A stretch of 25,000 bases of DNA. Origin: Actinidia chinensis (lineage: Eukaryota > Streptophyta > Magnoliopsida > Ericales > Actinidiaceae). A model generated the notes under the pieces. That model did no database searches, had not been told where the DNA came from, and saw only the letters and a program-made list of their open reading frames with translations. The DNA lies in the NCBI GenBank assembly GCA_009663005.1, contig VIGQ01001946.1:1-25000 (forward strand). The letters run 5' to 3'. Positions 10,979 to 20,990 of the stretch are shown here, in pieces (the first letter of the stretch is position 1; every line of letters starts with the position of its first letter). The translations under genes and the position numbers were made by a program.

Positions 10979-11580
10979 ATGAATGAAAAAAACGTTGTCG
11001 GTTTAATGTCAAAACATGTTCCCTAAGTGCGAGAGAAATAAGAGAATTCCCTGTATAGAGGTAGGTAGCTTTTGGCCTTGAACCTAAACTTTGTGAAAAC
11101 TATCGAGCAGCATTACGAGGCTAATCAATGGAATGATGCCCTTGAACTGTTCAGCTATGGTGTTGTAAGACCAAAAACAATAATTATCACACAGGTTTTC
11201 CCAAACCACAAAACTGGGGTTCTCATGGTTGTGCCCATTTTGGCCCCTGGGCATCGCCTGGGTGTGTAAGTTATGAGTGCTTAGAGAATGTAGCCTTTGT
11301 CATTCTCATAGAAGCGGCCCTTCACACATTAAGTGAGTTCTAATTAAGGCGATCTCCTTGCACTATCCTACTCGGAATTATTTCCAAAGCTATGAAATCA
11401 TTAAAAGCAAGCTAGCCTCAAAACATGATACAGGTATCACGAGTTATCATAGAATGGGTGAAAAAATAATTTCCACAGTTGTATTTTCTACTAGGCAACA
11501 CAACTGGTTGTCCATTGAATCCTAGATCTTGGGATTTTCAGTCAAATAGGTGGGTTGCCATTGAGTTTGACTTTTAATTA
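10979..11580 (-). other. Copia-B 3' untranslated region
   Basis: About 600 bases lie between the end of RNase H and the polypurine tract. There is no conserved domain. A plus-strand frame of 65 codons at 11072-11269 has no recognisable family and is probably chance. Many copia elements carry a non-coding region of this length here. Confidence 0.5.
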
Positions 11581-12060
11581 ATAGGCCTTTAATCCCATCC
11601 CCTCCGATAATCGATCTAACTTGCTTCTTAGTCATCCTTTAGTCAACGAGCCGCGAGATCCGCGATATGATCTTTTTGACTTTATATACTTCAATAGATA
11701 TAAGTCCACAGGAAAGAAGTGCTTGTACGGTTTGTGTCTTCGACGTATGTGTCTAGACTTACCATGTTACATGTTATTTTTGGTCTTCTAATTGCTTGAT
11801 TGACTAGCGCAATGGATTGATATTGCAGAAATGGCTTAGGCCAAAAAGGAATATCTATAAAGAAATGGCGAAGCCATCAGCCTTCTCTAGCTTTATCTAA
11901 ACGCTATAAATCTTTCCATCGGCGACCTTGCTTACATGTTTGCTGGATGACTTCCAAGACACAGCTTGCCACCCAACTGTTAAAGCCATATTCACTCGTG
12001 GATTGTCTTTACTATCGAATATCAATTTGCATCACTGTACCCTTCTAGTACTGCTGGATA
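11580..12060 (-). pseudogene. Copia-B RNase H remnant
   Basis: The minus strand near 12050 gives PAVLEGYSDANW, the copia RNase H start with its catalytic Asp, followed by a GGGAVSWKSSKQT-equivalent block near 11960-11930. The central part gives IPFWP at about 11860. The readable end contains VRSIIGGDGIK near 11610-11590, the typical polyprotein C-terminus after DPLTKGL. Stops and frame changes are frequent. It follows RT directly, as in all Ty1/copia elements. Confidence 0.88.
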
Positions 12061-13020
12061 TCTCATGTAGTGTGTAGACCGAATTTAGCGGTATATCTTA
12101 AATATCTTAAATCCAAATTATGCGTGCCAATGATCACCACTGGGTTATGAGTATAGTACGCAGCTTACTTACCGCATAAGCTAAACTGGCCTTGGCAATT
12201 CAAAGAAAATCAAACTCCAATGATTTGGGAAATACTCTAATTGCGAGATACCGTCCATATAGTCTTTCCCAAAAATGATGGTTTGGATCATGGTTGTCTT
12301 TGCCACACTATTTTCATTCTTGCTGAATTTCAAGAATTTTATAAAACATAGTGTGATGTGACGAGGTTTATCCTCAGATGGCCATAGTGATTTTTATTCC
12401 TAAAACACCATCTGATATACCCATTCTTAATGTCCAAACTATAGTTTAACATTTCTTGATTAGTTTTAATCATATCTATTTACTACCAACGATGAGCATG
12501 TCATCCACATAAGACAAACAAGATAATATCCTTTATCAGTGTCTTACAGAGACACATTGTGACATTCATTTGATTTGTGAATATGAATTTGACACTATAT
12601 ATTGTTCAAAATTTCGCAGGCCATATGTTGTGGTGCTTAAATTGTATAAAAGGATTTAACAAGTTTCCACACTTTATTTTTGTCTGGAACAACCAACCCT
12701 TCAGTGTTGTTCCATATAGATTTCCTCCTCATTCACCATTGAGAAATGAGGTCTAACATCCATTTGATGTATCTCTAGATTATCTAATGCTTACACATAG
12801 CAATGATATTCTAATGGATGTTATTTCGTGACAGGGCGAAAAATATAGAAGGAATCAATTCCTCGTTTGACATATCCTTTAACTACAAGCTTGCCTTGTA
12901 TTTATCAATTGAACCATATGATTTTATTTCTTTTAAAAAGCCACTTCTATCCAAGTGGTTACAACCGGTGGAAGATTCAAACCAATTCCATGTGTATGAT
13001 TTTGCAAGATGAGATTAACA
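12060..13020 (-). pseudogene. Copia-B reverse transcriptase remnant
   Basis: Reading leftwards on the minus strand, the N-terminal KPLGCKWVFK-equivalent lies near 12960-12930 and a GSIDKYKA-like block near 12910-12890. LEIHQMDV is at about 12765 and EEEIYMEQ near 12730-12710. A TYGLR block follows near 12620. The catalytic YVDD is intact at 12500-12511 in the context SYVDDMLIVGS. A LGIKI block near 12400 and a THNPS...HW block near 12150-12120 lead into RNase H. The order and motifs identify Ty1/copia RT beyond reasonable doubt. Confidence 0.93.
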
Positions 13021-14100
13021 CTCACTATTAAGAGTTCTTCCAGAAAGAGCTCCGGAGAGGACAGCGTGTCACGCAAACGTTGGAGTTCATTTTCTAAAAG
13101 TAAGGATGAAATCTGGTTCCAAAGATTGGACGTTCGAGCTCGTTGGATACGTCTAGGTTCACTCCTCTTCCTCTTCTTGATCCAATTCCTGATTGATCTT
13201 GGTGCATGCCAGTTATATCAAGGTCATACTTACTCTTCGAAGATCAAAGATTGTGTTAGAATTATTATGGGACACACAATCCTCAAAAAAAATGCATTCC
13301 TAGATTCCATAAACCGTTATTGACATGAATATCAGGGATTTAACCTAGCACTAGGAACAGATAAGACTGCTATGTTTGGCATATCTATGAATACACAATC
13401 AAAGATTTCGATCTATTTTCCCCTTTAGGGCCAGGAAGGAATTGCAAACCTTAGCCAAACACTCCAACTTTTCAAATATTTGTAGAAGGTCTATTATGAC
13501 CTTTCCAAACTCATATGTGGGTTTTATGGTTTCTTGTGAGGGACTTTATAAGTATGTAATTTGCAGAAAGAATTGTCCCCCCACAAGTTAGGGTAAACCC
13601 GAACTTATCAACATGGCATTCATCATTTCTTTAAAATCTATTTTTCTTTCGCAACACCATTTTGTTGTGGTTGAATAGGGCTTTTTGTAGTCGTTGGTGC
13701 ATTATCCATGTTGAGACAGAACTGCCAAAAGGTGATTTCATATTCACCAACCCCTATCACTTCTGAGAACTTTTATTATTTTTTCCAAGTTGATTTAAAA
13801 TTCAGTTTTTAATGCATAAACTTGTAATGCCTATCTTTCTTAGTAGCAATGTACAGACATGACAATACTTGTACGGTCATCTATAAAAGTGATAAAATAT
13901 TCTTTTTACCTACTCGTGTTTGAACAAAATTTCAAATCACAAAATATCATTGAATTAAACAAGAGGTTCAGTTACTCTTTCCACAGATTGAAAATGTGCT
14001 TTTGTTAATTTGGCATTACCACACATATCACATTTGTGAGTATGTTTTAATTTAATTTTTGGTAAATATTCCATGTTAACAATTTACGAATAGCCTCCAA
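13020..14100 (-). pseudogene. Copia-B integrase remnant
   Basis: The minus strand contains HKCDMCGNAKLTKAHF at about 14040-14000, the second half of the copia HHCC zinc-binding site. The core follows through the ICDLKF and FITFIDDCTR equivalents near 13950-13880. A QQNGVA block precedes KEMMNAMLISSGLP near 13650-13600. The C-terminal GKIDR...FIGYA-type block is near 13420-13380, and AFFFED-type sequence near 13300-13280. These are canonical copia integrase features, all frameshifted. The segment 13020-13270 is the usual low-conservation linker to RT. Confidence 0.88.
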
Positions 14101-14419
14101 AGTAAACATGTTCCCAATTACATGCCCAAATGTAAAAAGGAATCAATCAAGTAAGCAGAAGAATGCAGTAGTTTATTGATATTCATTTTTGGGATTACAG
14201 TGGTACATTCATTTTGAATAATCGTCAGCTAAGTACCCTTTCACATAAACCCAATCCTTAGTTAGAATAAATTATTGACACAAAAACAAGTTAAAACCAT
14301 GTTGCTAAGCAAAGATACGACCCAAGGTCTTACGGGATCTCCGGCACATGGAGTACATTATTAGTGTTAGTGCCTTTCTGAGAGGTCATTTTCGCACGAC
14401 CTCCCTTGCCCTTCAACTT

Positions 14420-14690
14420 GGCAATTACAGAGTTCAATGAAAAATTTGTTTCACCCATTGGTTGACACTAATAAAGTGGTGAACATCTCTGTATTGAGCA
14501 CCATGACAAGTGCCCCCTTGTTTGTCCACCCACCACTCCTTGGTGTTCGAGCGATCATGTTCACCCGTCAGAACCGCACACAACTCTGACCCTTGGAGCT
14601 TAACCATGCTCACAAGATTTGCCTTCGATTGTATTTGACAGCTTGGTTTCCTTTTTCTCGAAAAACCTCTGTCCTTCCTCAAGTCTGAGC
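14420..14690 (-). pseudogene. Copia-B protease remnant
   Basis: The open minus frame 14682-14434 includes SELCAVLTGEHD and then EWWVDKQGGTCHGAQYRDV near 14545-14495. In active copia proteases this position reads WWVDTGAT.H. Here the catalytic Asp is present, but a short in-frame insertion has displaced the Thr-Gly. The stretch precedes the integrase zinc site by about 400 bases, as expected. Confidence 0.85.
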
Positions 14691-15345
14691 AGGCACAATC
14701 AAGTCGTCCAGGTTCATTCCTTTCGATGTGCTTGGCTAGTTCTGAAAATCCTTCGAAAAGGTGGAAGTTTTTAATTCATTGCGCTAGTGAAAAGTCTCGC
14801 TGAGTTGCATCCCTCGCATGAATTTTTAACAGAATCACATGGAATTCTTGGACTTTGCTAACACCGTTTTGAGTTATACCATACAGTATGCCAGAGAAAT
14901 CTGCCCACGACAAATTTCTTGACCCCAGCATCTTCAGTTTTGTACTTCTTCTCCAAAGGACCCACAGCTATTTGGCAGTCTTGTCTTGGCACAATACAAT
15001 TGTAGAGTGTATGTCAAGCCATTCAGGACATAAAATTCCGGCCAAGGGAAATCAGGGCAGGTCCCAAGCATCTCTTGCGTTAATCACCTCGCGATTGTTT
15101 CACCATCGCTCACGATTAGGAGCGTCTCCTTTGGAAACCGAGAAAGACTCAAGTGCGTCAGATAGGAAACAGCATCTTTGCTATCCATCTTTTGAAATCG
15201 GTTCCATGAACCGTTCTAGCTTCCACATGCCACGGTATGTCGTTGGAACTAGAGTGCCATCAAGAAGCAGGGATGGCAACTTCGCATGACCCAACAGCAA
15301 GGGGGTGCCCCGTTCATATCTGCTCATTCTAGGTCATTTCAGCAT
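14690..15345 (-). pseudogene. Copia-B gag remnant
   Basis: The minus strand at about 15220-15130 reads in shifted frames as GTDFKRW..KMLFYLTHLSLSRF, the first helices of the copia gag (UBN2-type) domain. An ATG at 15335-15333 on the minus strand could be the start. The C-terminal half and zinc knuckle (14700-14880) are too corrupted for me to place residue by residue. The plus-strand 133-codon frame over this region is antisense. Confidence 0.75.
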
Positions 15346-15525
15346 CATTTCAGCAATCCCAAAAATGTCAATCGTTTCAGTTGTCATATGCACTTAAAAC
15401 ACGGAAATTAAGTAATCTAGTATTAAATTCAGAATAAATTAATTTTTATTTTTCACAAATAAATAGAAACAGAAATGTTTGTAGTAACAAACAATCTGTG
15501 AAATCGGAATTCTGTTCTTAAGTAG
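15346..15525 (-). other. Copia-B leader between 5' LTR and gag
   Basis: This AT-rich sequence has no ORF. The expected initiator-Met primer binding site next to the LTR is not recognisable, either mutated or a different primer. Confidence 0.45.
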
Positions 15526-15532
15526 TTAAAAA

Positions 15533-15571
<39 letters not shown>

Positions 15572-16515
15572 AATAAATTAAAGAATGGACAAAACTGTTA
15601 ATAAAAAATAAACAGAAAAAAATAACAAAGGCTGATCGAGGACAACGTTAAAAATGTCTCCTTAAGACAGCAATTGCCCCCATCACTGGTGCGTACGGCT
15701 TTAGGCGTCTGTATCCCAGGATGCAAAGATCTCGCTTTACAAGAAATTATTGAGACAACTTCTGTGTGCTCGGCGAACCAGAAAGTAGTGTCATCTCTCA
15801 AATGACTCTAATGTAGAATGCAGAAACTCTATTTTTCCTGAGTGATGAAACTCTCAGATTTTTTTTGTATGTTTTTAAATTGTAAGGGATGTTGGTATTA
15901 TAGGATTTTCAATGGCTGATAAAAAAGCCATTGATATTCCACCATGAAGCCCATTGTAACAGGCCACACTAACCAGCCAAATAAATCTCCTTTTATGGTG
16001 ATAATGGCTGCTGTATCAAATATGCAAGGTCTTGACCTTTCAGTAATAAAAATAAAATGTGGAGAGTTAATCTGTAATTAACAAACCAATATATGGGGTT
16101 GAATGTAATTAGAAATTACAAGGAGTTTATTCTGTGTGTAATAAAAAAAATATCAGGATTAAAAAAGTAATTAACCAATTACTCAGCACACCCCCATTAG
16201 CACCCATGCGCTACGTGCCAAGTGGCCTTAATAGCGCCACAAAGAGCCATCGCCCATGCGGACCGCGACCGCGGCTACCCCGGGGGGGGCGCAGCGCGCG
16301 TGCCCATGAAAACTAAGTACCAATGTAACTACTTTGTCATACACTCCCTCTTGGTTCTCCAAGTACCTTTTGTTAATAGTTAGCTTGGAGTATCTTAACC
16401 TTTTAAAATATTCCTATTTATTCGATGTGGGACTTCCACATTTTTTTCATATCACTGGTACCACTTTGATGAACTTGTCTCATTCAACCTTTTTCTGTTT
16501 TGAGCAAATAAATAT

Positions 16516-16549
<34 letters not shown>

Positions 16550-16632
16550 CCACACATGGTTCCCAAATTTCGATAACTGGAACCCACCCATAAAATAGGT
16601 CCACCTCAGCTCAACCTTAACTTTTTCCAACA
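15526..16632 (-). repeat. Copia-B 5' LTR (right copy)
   Basis: It is a direct repeat of 9997-10970. The right edge ends AACA at 16632, followed by the AGAGT duplication. The left edge near 15526 is set by alignment to the left copy; its terminal TG/CA is degraded. It holds about 130 bases more than the left LTR, mostly near 15600-15765. On the minus strand this LTR would promote the element. Confidence 0.88.
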
Positions 16633-16637
16633 AGAGT
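16633..16637. repeat. Target site duplication of Copia-B, right copy (AGAGT)
   Basis: It is identical to 9992-9996. Removing Copia-B plus one copy rejoins Copia-A. Confidence 0.88.
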
Positions 16638-17410
16638 TTGGCTCAACTTATTCGTAATCTGGCTTGTCAATTATGTGTAAGTCCTTTTAGTGTATTGATG
16701 AATTTTGAAATAAAGTTGCATATCTGCAAGTGTGGCGATACATAATATTGACATATGTTATAAGAACTCGGTTTGGGTTTATAAAGTTAGCCCAATTATA
16801 AATTGCATGTTAAGGGGTCACATTATAAGAATTCATTTAGGTTATAAAGTTGACAGTTGGAAATGGCAGAGTCCACATTGATATGTTGAAATGTTTATAC
16901 TCGTCCCAGTTTTGACCCCTCTATTCTATCTATAAAGGTTCCTATTTTCCTCTCCTTAATACCTAATTTTTTAAGGAAAAGATACACTGGGTTTCTGAGA
17001 AGTTATATCATGACAAGGTTGGGGTCTGTCCGTCAAAAGTTGGGTTAGTTTGTCACGCGTACCGAGTGTCCGACTGTCCGCTGGTCAAGTTGGGTGTTGA
17101 ACTTTTCCACATCGCATAGTTCTGGCCCTCTATGCTATCTATAACTTATATTCCCATCTCCTTAATACTTGAGTTTTAAGGATAAAATGACTGAGTCGCA
17201 CAAGATATATAATTTCCATGCTGCACATCCATATATTATCACTGTCATTTCAAAACATTAGTATTTGTGACCATGGATGGTCTTGTCACGATAATGTGGC
17301 AATGTCCACCTTGATCCGATATTATGATTTTCAGTTGACCAGATGCCCACTTCATAATTCAACCGTAAAGTTTTGGTGAATTACTAATTTTATAATGACC
17401 TATGTGGCCC
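16638..17410 (+). other. Copia-A 3' region between pol and polypurine tract, with duplicated cassettes
   Basis: The first codons continue Copia-A pol after the Copia-B insertion. The rest is non-coding and repetitive. TTATAAGAA...TATAAAGTT occurs at about 16758 and again at about 16823. A longer unit of about 110 bases occurs at 16883-16995 and at 17093-17205. Each long copy contains CTATCTATAA and CTCCTTAATAC. The CTATCTATAA boxes look like promoter TATA elements. Confidence 0.6.
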
Positions 17411-17419
17411 AGTGGGAGA
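17411..17419 (+). promoter_or_regulatory. Copia-A polypurine tract
   Basis: AGTGGGAGA is followed by TTATTAG, close to the GTGGGAGA-TTGTTAG junction seen in many plant copia elements. It marks the start of the 3' LTR at about 17420. Confidence 0.7.
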
Positions 17420-18250
17420 TTATTAGCAATTTTCTATGTTGGCCTACATCGACCACAGTGTTAAGACGTCGGTGAACCCATTAAAATTGTGATCTTTAAA
17501 ACCAAACAATAAAGTTGATCGAGTTGTTTGACATTCTCTCACATGTTTTCTTTAGTCATATGGAAAAAAATTGTATAGTTATAGAGACGAACAACCGTTT
17601 CTTTTTATTACAATGGGCAATAAATGGAACAAGGACTTCTGGTTGAAGGTCCCACAACTCCTCCCACATTCTCTCATTTTCACTTTTCATATGTTACCCA
17701 TCTAGTGTGAGAAAGTAAAGAGAGGGTATTAGGAGGTGGAAGACTACAATACCTTAATTGACACAATCATGGTTTGTAGGTTAGGTATTCCAATTTTATT
17801 TTTCTAAGTGATCTAGCATGAGATCTTGGGTTATGGGATTTCTTTAAAATCCTACAGCCACAACATTTAACTTTAAAATTATAATGCACAAGGAGTTAAA
17901 TTGGAAGCAATAACGTCCATGTTTTAGAGCTCTTACTGATGAGATTTTGCAGAAATGGTAGTTGAGGCTTGTATAGCCCGCCTCAAACCTTTTGTTTTTC
18001 ACAAGGCTCTCTCATTCTAAGTTTTGTTGCGCTCTTTCATCCTTTTCCATGAATTCGTAATATCCGATATGTTTTCAATTCATTTTTGGCTTGATTTTGA
18101 TCAATTGTCATATTGTGTTGATGAAAAATGTAATTATATGTATTCTGGCATTTGTGTCAATCATATTTTTTTAAAAACAAACGATTCTGAAAGGCCAAAA
18201 TACTAAGGAACAACTCCACAAACACAATTCCTAGAGGTTCAATCCGTTGT
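17420..18250 (+). repeat. Copia-A 3' LTR (outer end approximate)
   Basis: It begins after the polypurine tract with TTATTAG, a mutated TGTTAG. There is no coding sequence. The partner LTR is not in the window, so the right end near 18200-18250 is a guess from loss of LTR character. Confidence 0.45.
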
Positions 18251-18364
18251 GCACCACAACAATAACAATTTGAAAGAATGCTAGAATCAAATTAATGCAC
18301 TAGTTGAGATCATTTAGAGTAATCTTTATGGCAGGACCTCGATCGTTTGGTCTTCTTTGCGAGA

Positions 18365-18664
18365 TCACACCATTTTCTTCCCGCACAAATATGGTGATCT
18401 GATCGTTCCATTTTGGGCCACAATGATTGATCGAAAGAATGAACATTGTAATGGACTTGACGTGTATGCACTTCGTTGAATGGTCTCAGAGCTTTTTGAA
18501 GGATTCCAACCCTGAGAAATCTCTTTTTTTAGGGCTACTGACAAAGCTTCAAAATGGTCCACGCTTCCGTACATGAGAAAATTGAAACCATGGTATAACT
18601 CAATTAGATTGGAGCCATCGGAGTATTGAGAAAATCCCAAACACTGCAACACATAGGGATCCAT
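18365..18664 (-). CDS. Unidentified 99-codon ORF
   Basis: An open minus-strand frame starts MDPYVLQCLG and ends GKKMV. Its composition is protein-like, with a balance of hydrophobic and charged residues and no low complexity. It is the longest clean frame here not explained by a recognised transposon domain. I do not recognise the family, and no promoter or splice signals are evident. It may be an exon or decayed fragment of a host or transposon gene, or a chance frame. Confidence 0.25.
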   Translation of the reverse strand: MDPYVLQCLGFSQYSDGSNLIELYHGFNFLMYGSVDHFEALSVALKKEISQGWNPSKSSETIQRSAYTSSPLQCSFFRSIIVAQNGTIRSPYLCGKKMV

Positions 18665-18711
18665 ATACCATATATAGTTGCCATTTAGTGGGAAAATGTT
18701 ACATATCTAAT

Positions 18712-18900
18712 GTAAGAGCATCTCCAATAGCCTCTCGATGTATTGCTATTTTTACAATAAAATAAGTAGTCATTCCATAAAAACTCATCCTCCAACGAAA
18801 CCCCTATATGGATCTCCATTTTAAATGGTTCTACAGTTCCTCTACACGTGGGAATCACTGTAGCATCCCTTATATGCAAATATTTTTTTATTTTTTATTT
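18712..18900. mobile_element. MITE-like tract (GAGCATCTCCAATAGCC...)
   Basis: The tract opens with AAGAGCATCTCCAATAGCC and contains CACTGTAGCATCC near 18858-18870. Short non-autonomous DNA elements of plants often begin with GAGCATCTCCAA. I did not find the matching inverted terminus to the right, so this may be half an element. Confidence 0.4.
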
Positions 18901-19079
18901 TAATTTCAAAGGTAAACCCAAATTGTTCCGGCTGAATCCATTGATCTCTGCTCGTTGGTGTTTAGGCTACGGAAGACGAAGAGCTTAAGTGTCAATTTAG
19001 CGACTCACGTGTCAATTTAGAGATTTTCGGACTTGGTGACCGTGAATTTAGCGATGTGTTTTTGTTTTCTTGTTGTTTG
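18901..19079. other. Non-coding spacer with short repeats
   Basis: No gene is seen. GTGTCAATTTAG occurs at about 18990 and 19010, and GTGAATTTAGCGA at about 19042. These form a short degenerate repeat just upstream of the Copia-C LTR, and may belong to the LTR if it starts further left. Confidence 0.4.
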
Positions 19080-19466
19080 TGTTGGATTGGCTTCAACTCT
19101 CTAATTTGGATTGGCTTTAAACTCTTCTATTTGGTTTGCTTCAACCTCTTTTTGGATTGGAATTCAAATCCCCTTGTGGATTGAATTTTATCACTTTTCC
19201 TAAAAAAAGGACTGCAAGTCCCAAATATAGGACCATGAAGATTAGAAGCGTATTATAGAGGAAAATTTATTTATTTTCTTCTCTCTTAAACACTGTGTTT
19301 CTGCTTGAGAGAGACAGCGAGAGTTGTGTTTGTTTCTCCATAATAGTGACACTCTGCCACCCTAGACGTTGGCCTCTCTTTGCCGAACCTCGTAAATATG
19401 TTGTCTGCGTGCGTGTGTTATATGTGATTGTGTGTTACTAAATTGGATAGATTTACACGACACACA
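19080..19466 (+). repeat. Copia-C 5' LTR with tandem U3 repeats
   Basis: The right edge is fixed by the CA at 19465-19466, two bases before the PBS. The left edge near 19080 is inferred from TGTTGGATTGG. U3 contains five degenerate repeats starting with TTGGATTGG or a variant, at about 19082, 19106, 19131, 19152 and 19175. Downstream is a purine/pyrimidine-rich R-U5 region with GAGAGAGAC near 19310. Confidence 0.65.
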
Positions 19467-19468
19467 AT

Positions 19469-19480
19469 TGGTATCAGAGC
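19469..19480 (+). promoter_or_regulatory. Primer binding site for initiator Met-tRNA
   Basis: TGGTATCAGAGC is the exact complement of the plant tRNA-iMet 3' end and lies two bases after the LTR. Reverse transcription of minus-strand DNA would start here. Confidence 0.95.
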
Positions 19481-20200
19481 CTAGGTACGAACTTTCGGAC
19501 ATCTGCAAAAGTGTCTATCTAAATCGATTTTTGATCCAACCATCGTGTTCGTCACGTCGAGACGAAACTCCAAAAGTCAAAACAGTCGCCATACGACCCA
19601 CAACACGACTACACGCGCCTTCTTAGTGTCGGCGCGTCGATCTAGCCCCCCCACCTGACAAGCCTTCACGCGCTTGCCGACCACATGCGCCCAGTAGGCA
19701 GTACCCATGCACGCGCCTGCATGCCTCATCATCCGGCTATATACGCGCCTTTGGCTTGCCACGCCTCATCCCAGTCATTGATTCAGTTAGCAAATGAATA
19801 TTTAGGATAATTTCCTCTGGTAATTACATTTTTTATCCCTAAAATTATAATTATTTATAATTCGATCCCTCAGTTTAAAAAGTACAGTTTGGGTCCATAT
19901 ATTTTTTTAAAAATTATAGTTGTCCCTAAAATTTTTGAAAATTATGTTTGATCCTAAAGTTTATTCTATTTTGGTCCCTGGAATTACCAAAAATTAAGTT
20001 TTTGGGTCCCTGCACTGTTTTAAAAATTATAATTGATCTCCAATTTTTGATTTTTTGATAAAATTGGCCCAAAGTTTGATTTTTTTATCATTTAAGGCCC
20101 TCCTTAGTTTTTCCTGCAGTCTTTCTGGACTCATCCGTGGTGGTCAAAATTTATCTTTTTAATCTATATATTAAGTTTCAGTGAAGTTAAAATTGTTTTG
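19481..20200 (+). other. Copia-C untranslated leader (720 bases)
   Basis: The leader has two compositional blocks. At 19600-19770 it is C/G-rich with ACGCGCC/T repeated at about 19613, 19669, 19711 and 19742. At 19800-20110 it is A/T-rich with repeated GGTCCCT- or GATCCCT-type boxes about every 30-50 bases, separated by AAAATTATAATT-like tracts. There is no long ORF. The leader is longer than is typical for copia elements and may contain an older insertion. Confidence 0.55.
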
Positions 20201-20990
20201 ATGGCAGAAAAAAAACAATAGTAGTTCACCCCGGTAGTTCTGGACATAGGATACGATGTCCTTGCAAATTTGAAGTGAAAAATTTGATGGAAACAAATAA
20301 TTCGGCATGTGGCAATGCCAAAGTTTTGGATGTTCTAATTTAAAACAAACTTGGATATTACTCAGAGGCTAAACCCGATGACTATCAGAGCAGGATTGGG
20401 CGAAGCTTATCCCAAGCGTACGGGTACTATCAGACTTTTGTCTTGCCAAAGACCAGAGTACTTTTTATGAAGGAGACCTCACAAGAGTTATGGAACAAAC
20501 TGGAGACAAGTACAATGACCAGAGTGTTAAGAACTGGCTCTATCTGATAACAGAAACTCTTCCCGCTTGCCATTCAGCAAGTAGGTCCAGAATGGCACTT
20601 AATAGTTTCAATAAATTTTGGCTGATCTGCAAAATCTAGATTGTTGAAATTGATAATGAGATAAGCTCTTTTGGTTATTACATTCTTGCTTTGAAACTTA
20701 TGAGATCCTGACAAACCCTAATTGTATGGTAAAGATGAAATTAATTTAAATGAATTTCTAATACTTGAGAATAATGAGATATGGGAAGAAAGATCAGTAG
20801 ACTCACCTAAAGCCGGCGGTCCATGCATTTAACAGCAGGGGTGGACGAGTACCCTCAGAGTCTAGAGGGAGGTGAAATCTCGCGCAAATCGAGGAAAAAA
20901 TCACCTGATAGGCGACAGCTTTCAAGGATGAGTGTGCCCATTGTCCATTGGAAGGGTAATTTCCGATCAAGGAAGAGAGACCCAATCAGT
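20201..20990 (+). pseudogene. Copia-C gag remnant
   Basis: The ATG at 20201 opens MAEK..., followed in shifted frames by a RYDVLA...KFDG-like block and WQCQVLDVLI near 20310-20340. LWNKLET is at about 20488. FNKF and the S-L-P helices follow, then YGKDEINLNEF at about 20726-20760. A CAHC (CX2C) zinc-knuckle start lies at 20933-20944 with a HWKGNFR follow-on in another frame. The order matches the copia gag (UBN2) domain plus nucleic-acid-binding knuckle. Stops occur within 25 bases of the ATG, so translation is blocked. Confidence 0.83.

Larger units (their letters stand above)
9997..16632 (-). mobile_element. Copia-B: structurally near-complete Ty1/copia element
   Basis: The element is bounded by two direct-repeat LTRs (9997-10970 and about 15526-16632) and a 5-bp target duplication, AGAGT. 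Its internal region reads on the minus strand from right to left as gag, protease, integrase, RT and RNase H, which is the copia order. A purine-rich GTGGAGG tract adjoins the 3' LTR. No known PBS is recognisable next to the 5' LTR. Total length is about 6.6 kb. Coding sequence is full of stops, and the RT YVDD motif is intact. It interrupts the C-terminal end of Copia-A pol, so it is the younger insertion. Confidence 0.92.
6440..18250 (+). mobile_element. Copia-A: 3' half of a Ty1/copia retrotransposon, interrupted twice
   Basis: The plus strand carries, in order, the pol linker (6440-6600), RT (6600-7222), the rest of RT and RNase H (9127-9990), a last piece of pol and 3' untranslated region (16638-17410), a polypurine tract (17411-17419) and a 3' LTR. 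RT followed by RNase H at the end of pol with integrase upstream is the Ty1/copia order. A 1.9-kb insert splits it at 7222/9127 and the Copia-B element splits it at 9996/16638. Gag, protease and integrase are missing from the window, either displaced by or deleted next to the gypsy element. Confidence 0.87.

Noticed and set aside
11072..11269. 65-codon frame beginning MALNLNFVKT
   Set aside because: It sits in the Copia-B 3' untranslated region on the opposite strand with no recognised family.
14888..15289. 133-codon plus-strand frame, longest in the window
   Set aside because: It runs opposite the Copia-B gag; the gag helices are readable on the minus strand, so this frame is antisense chance.
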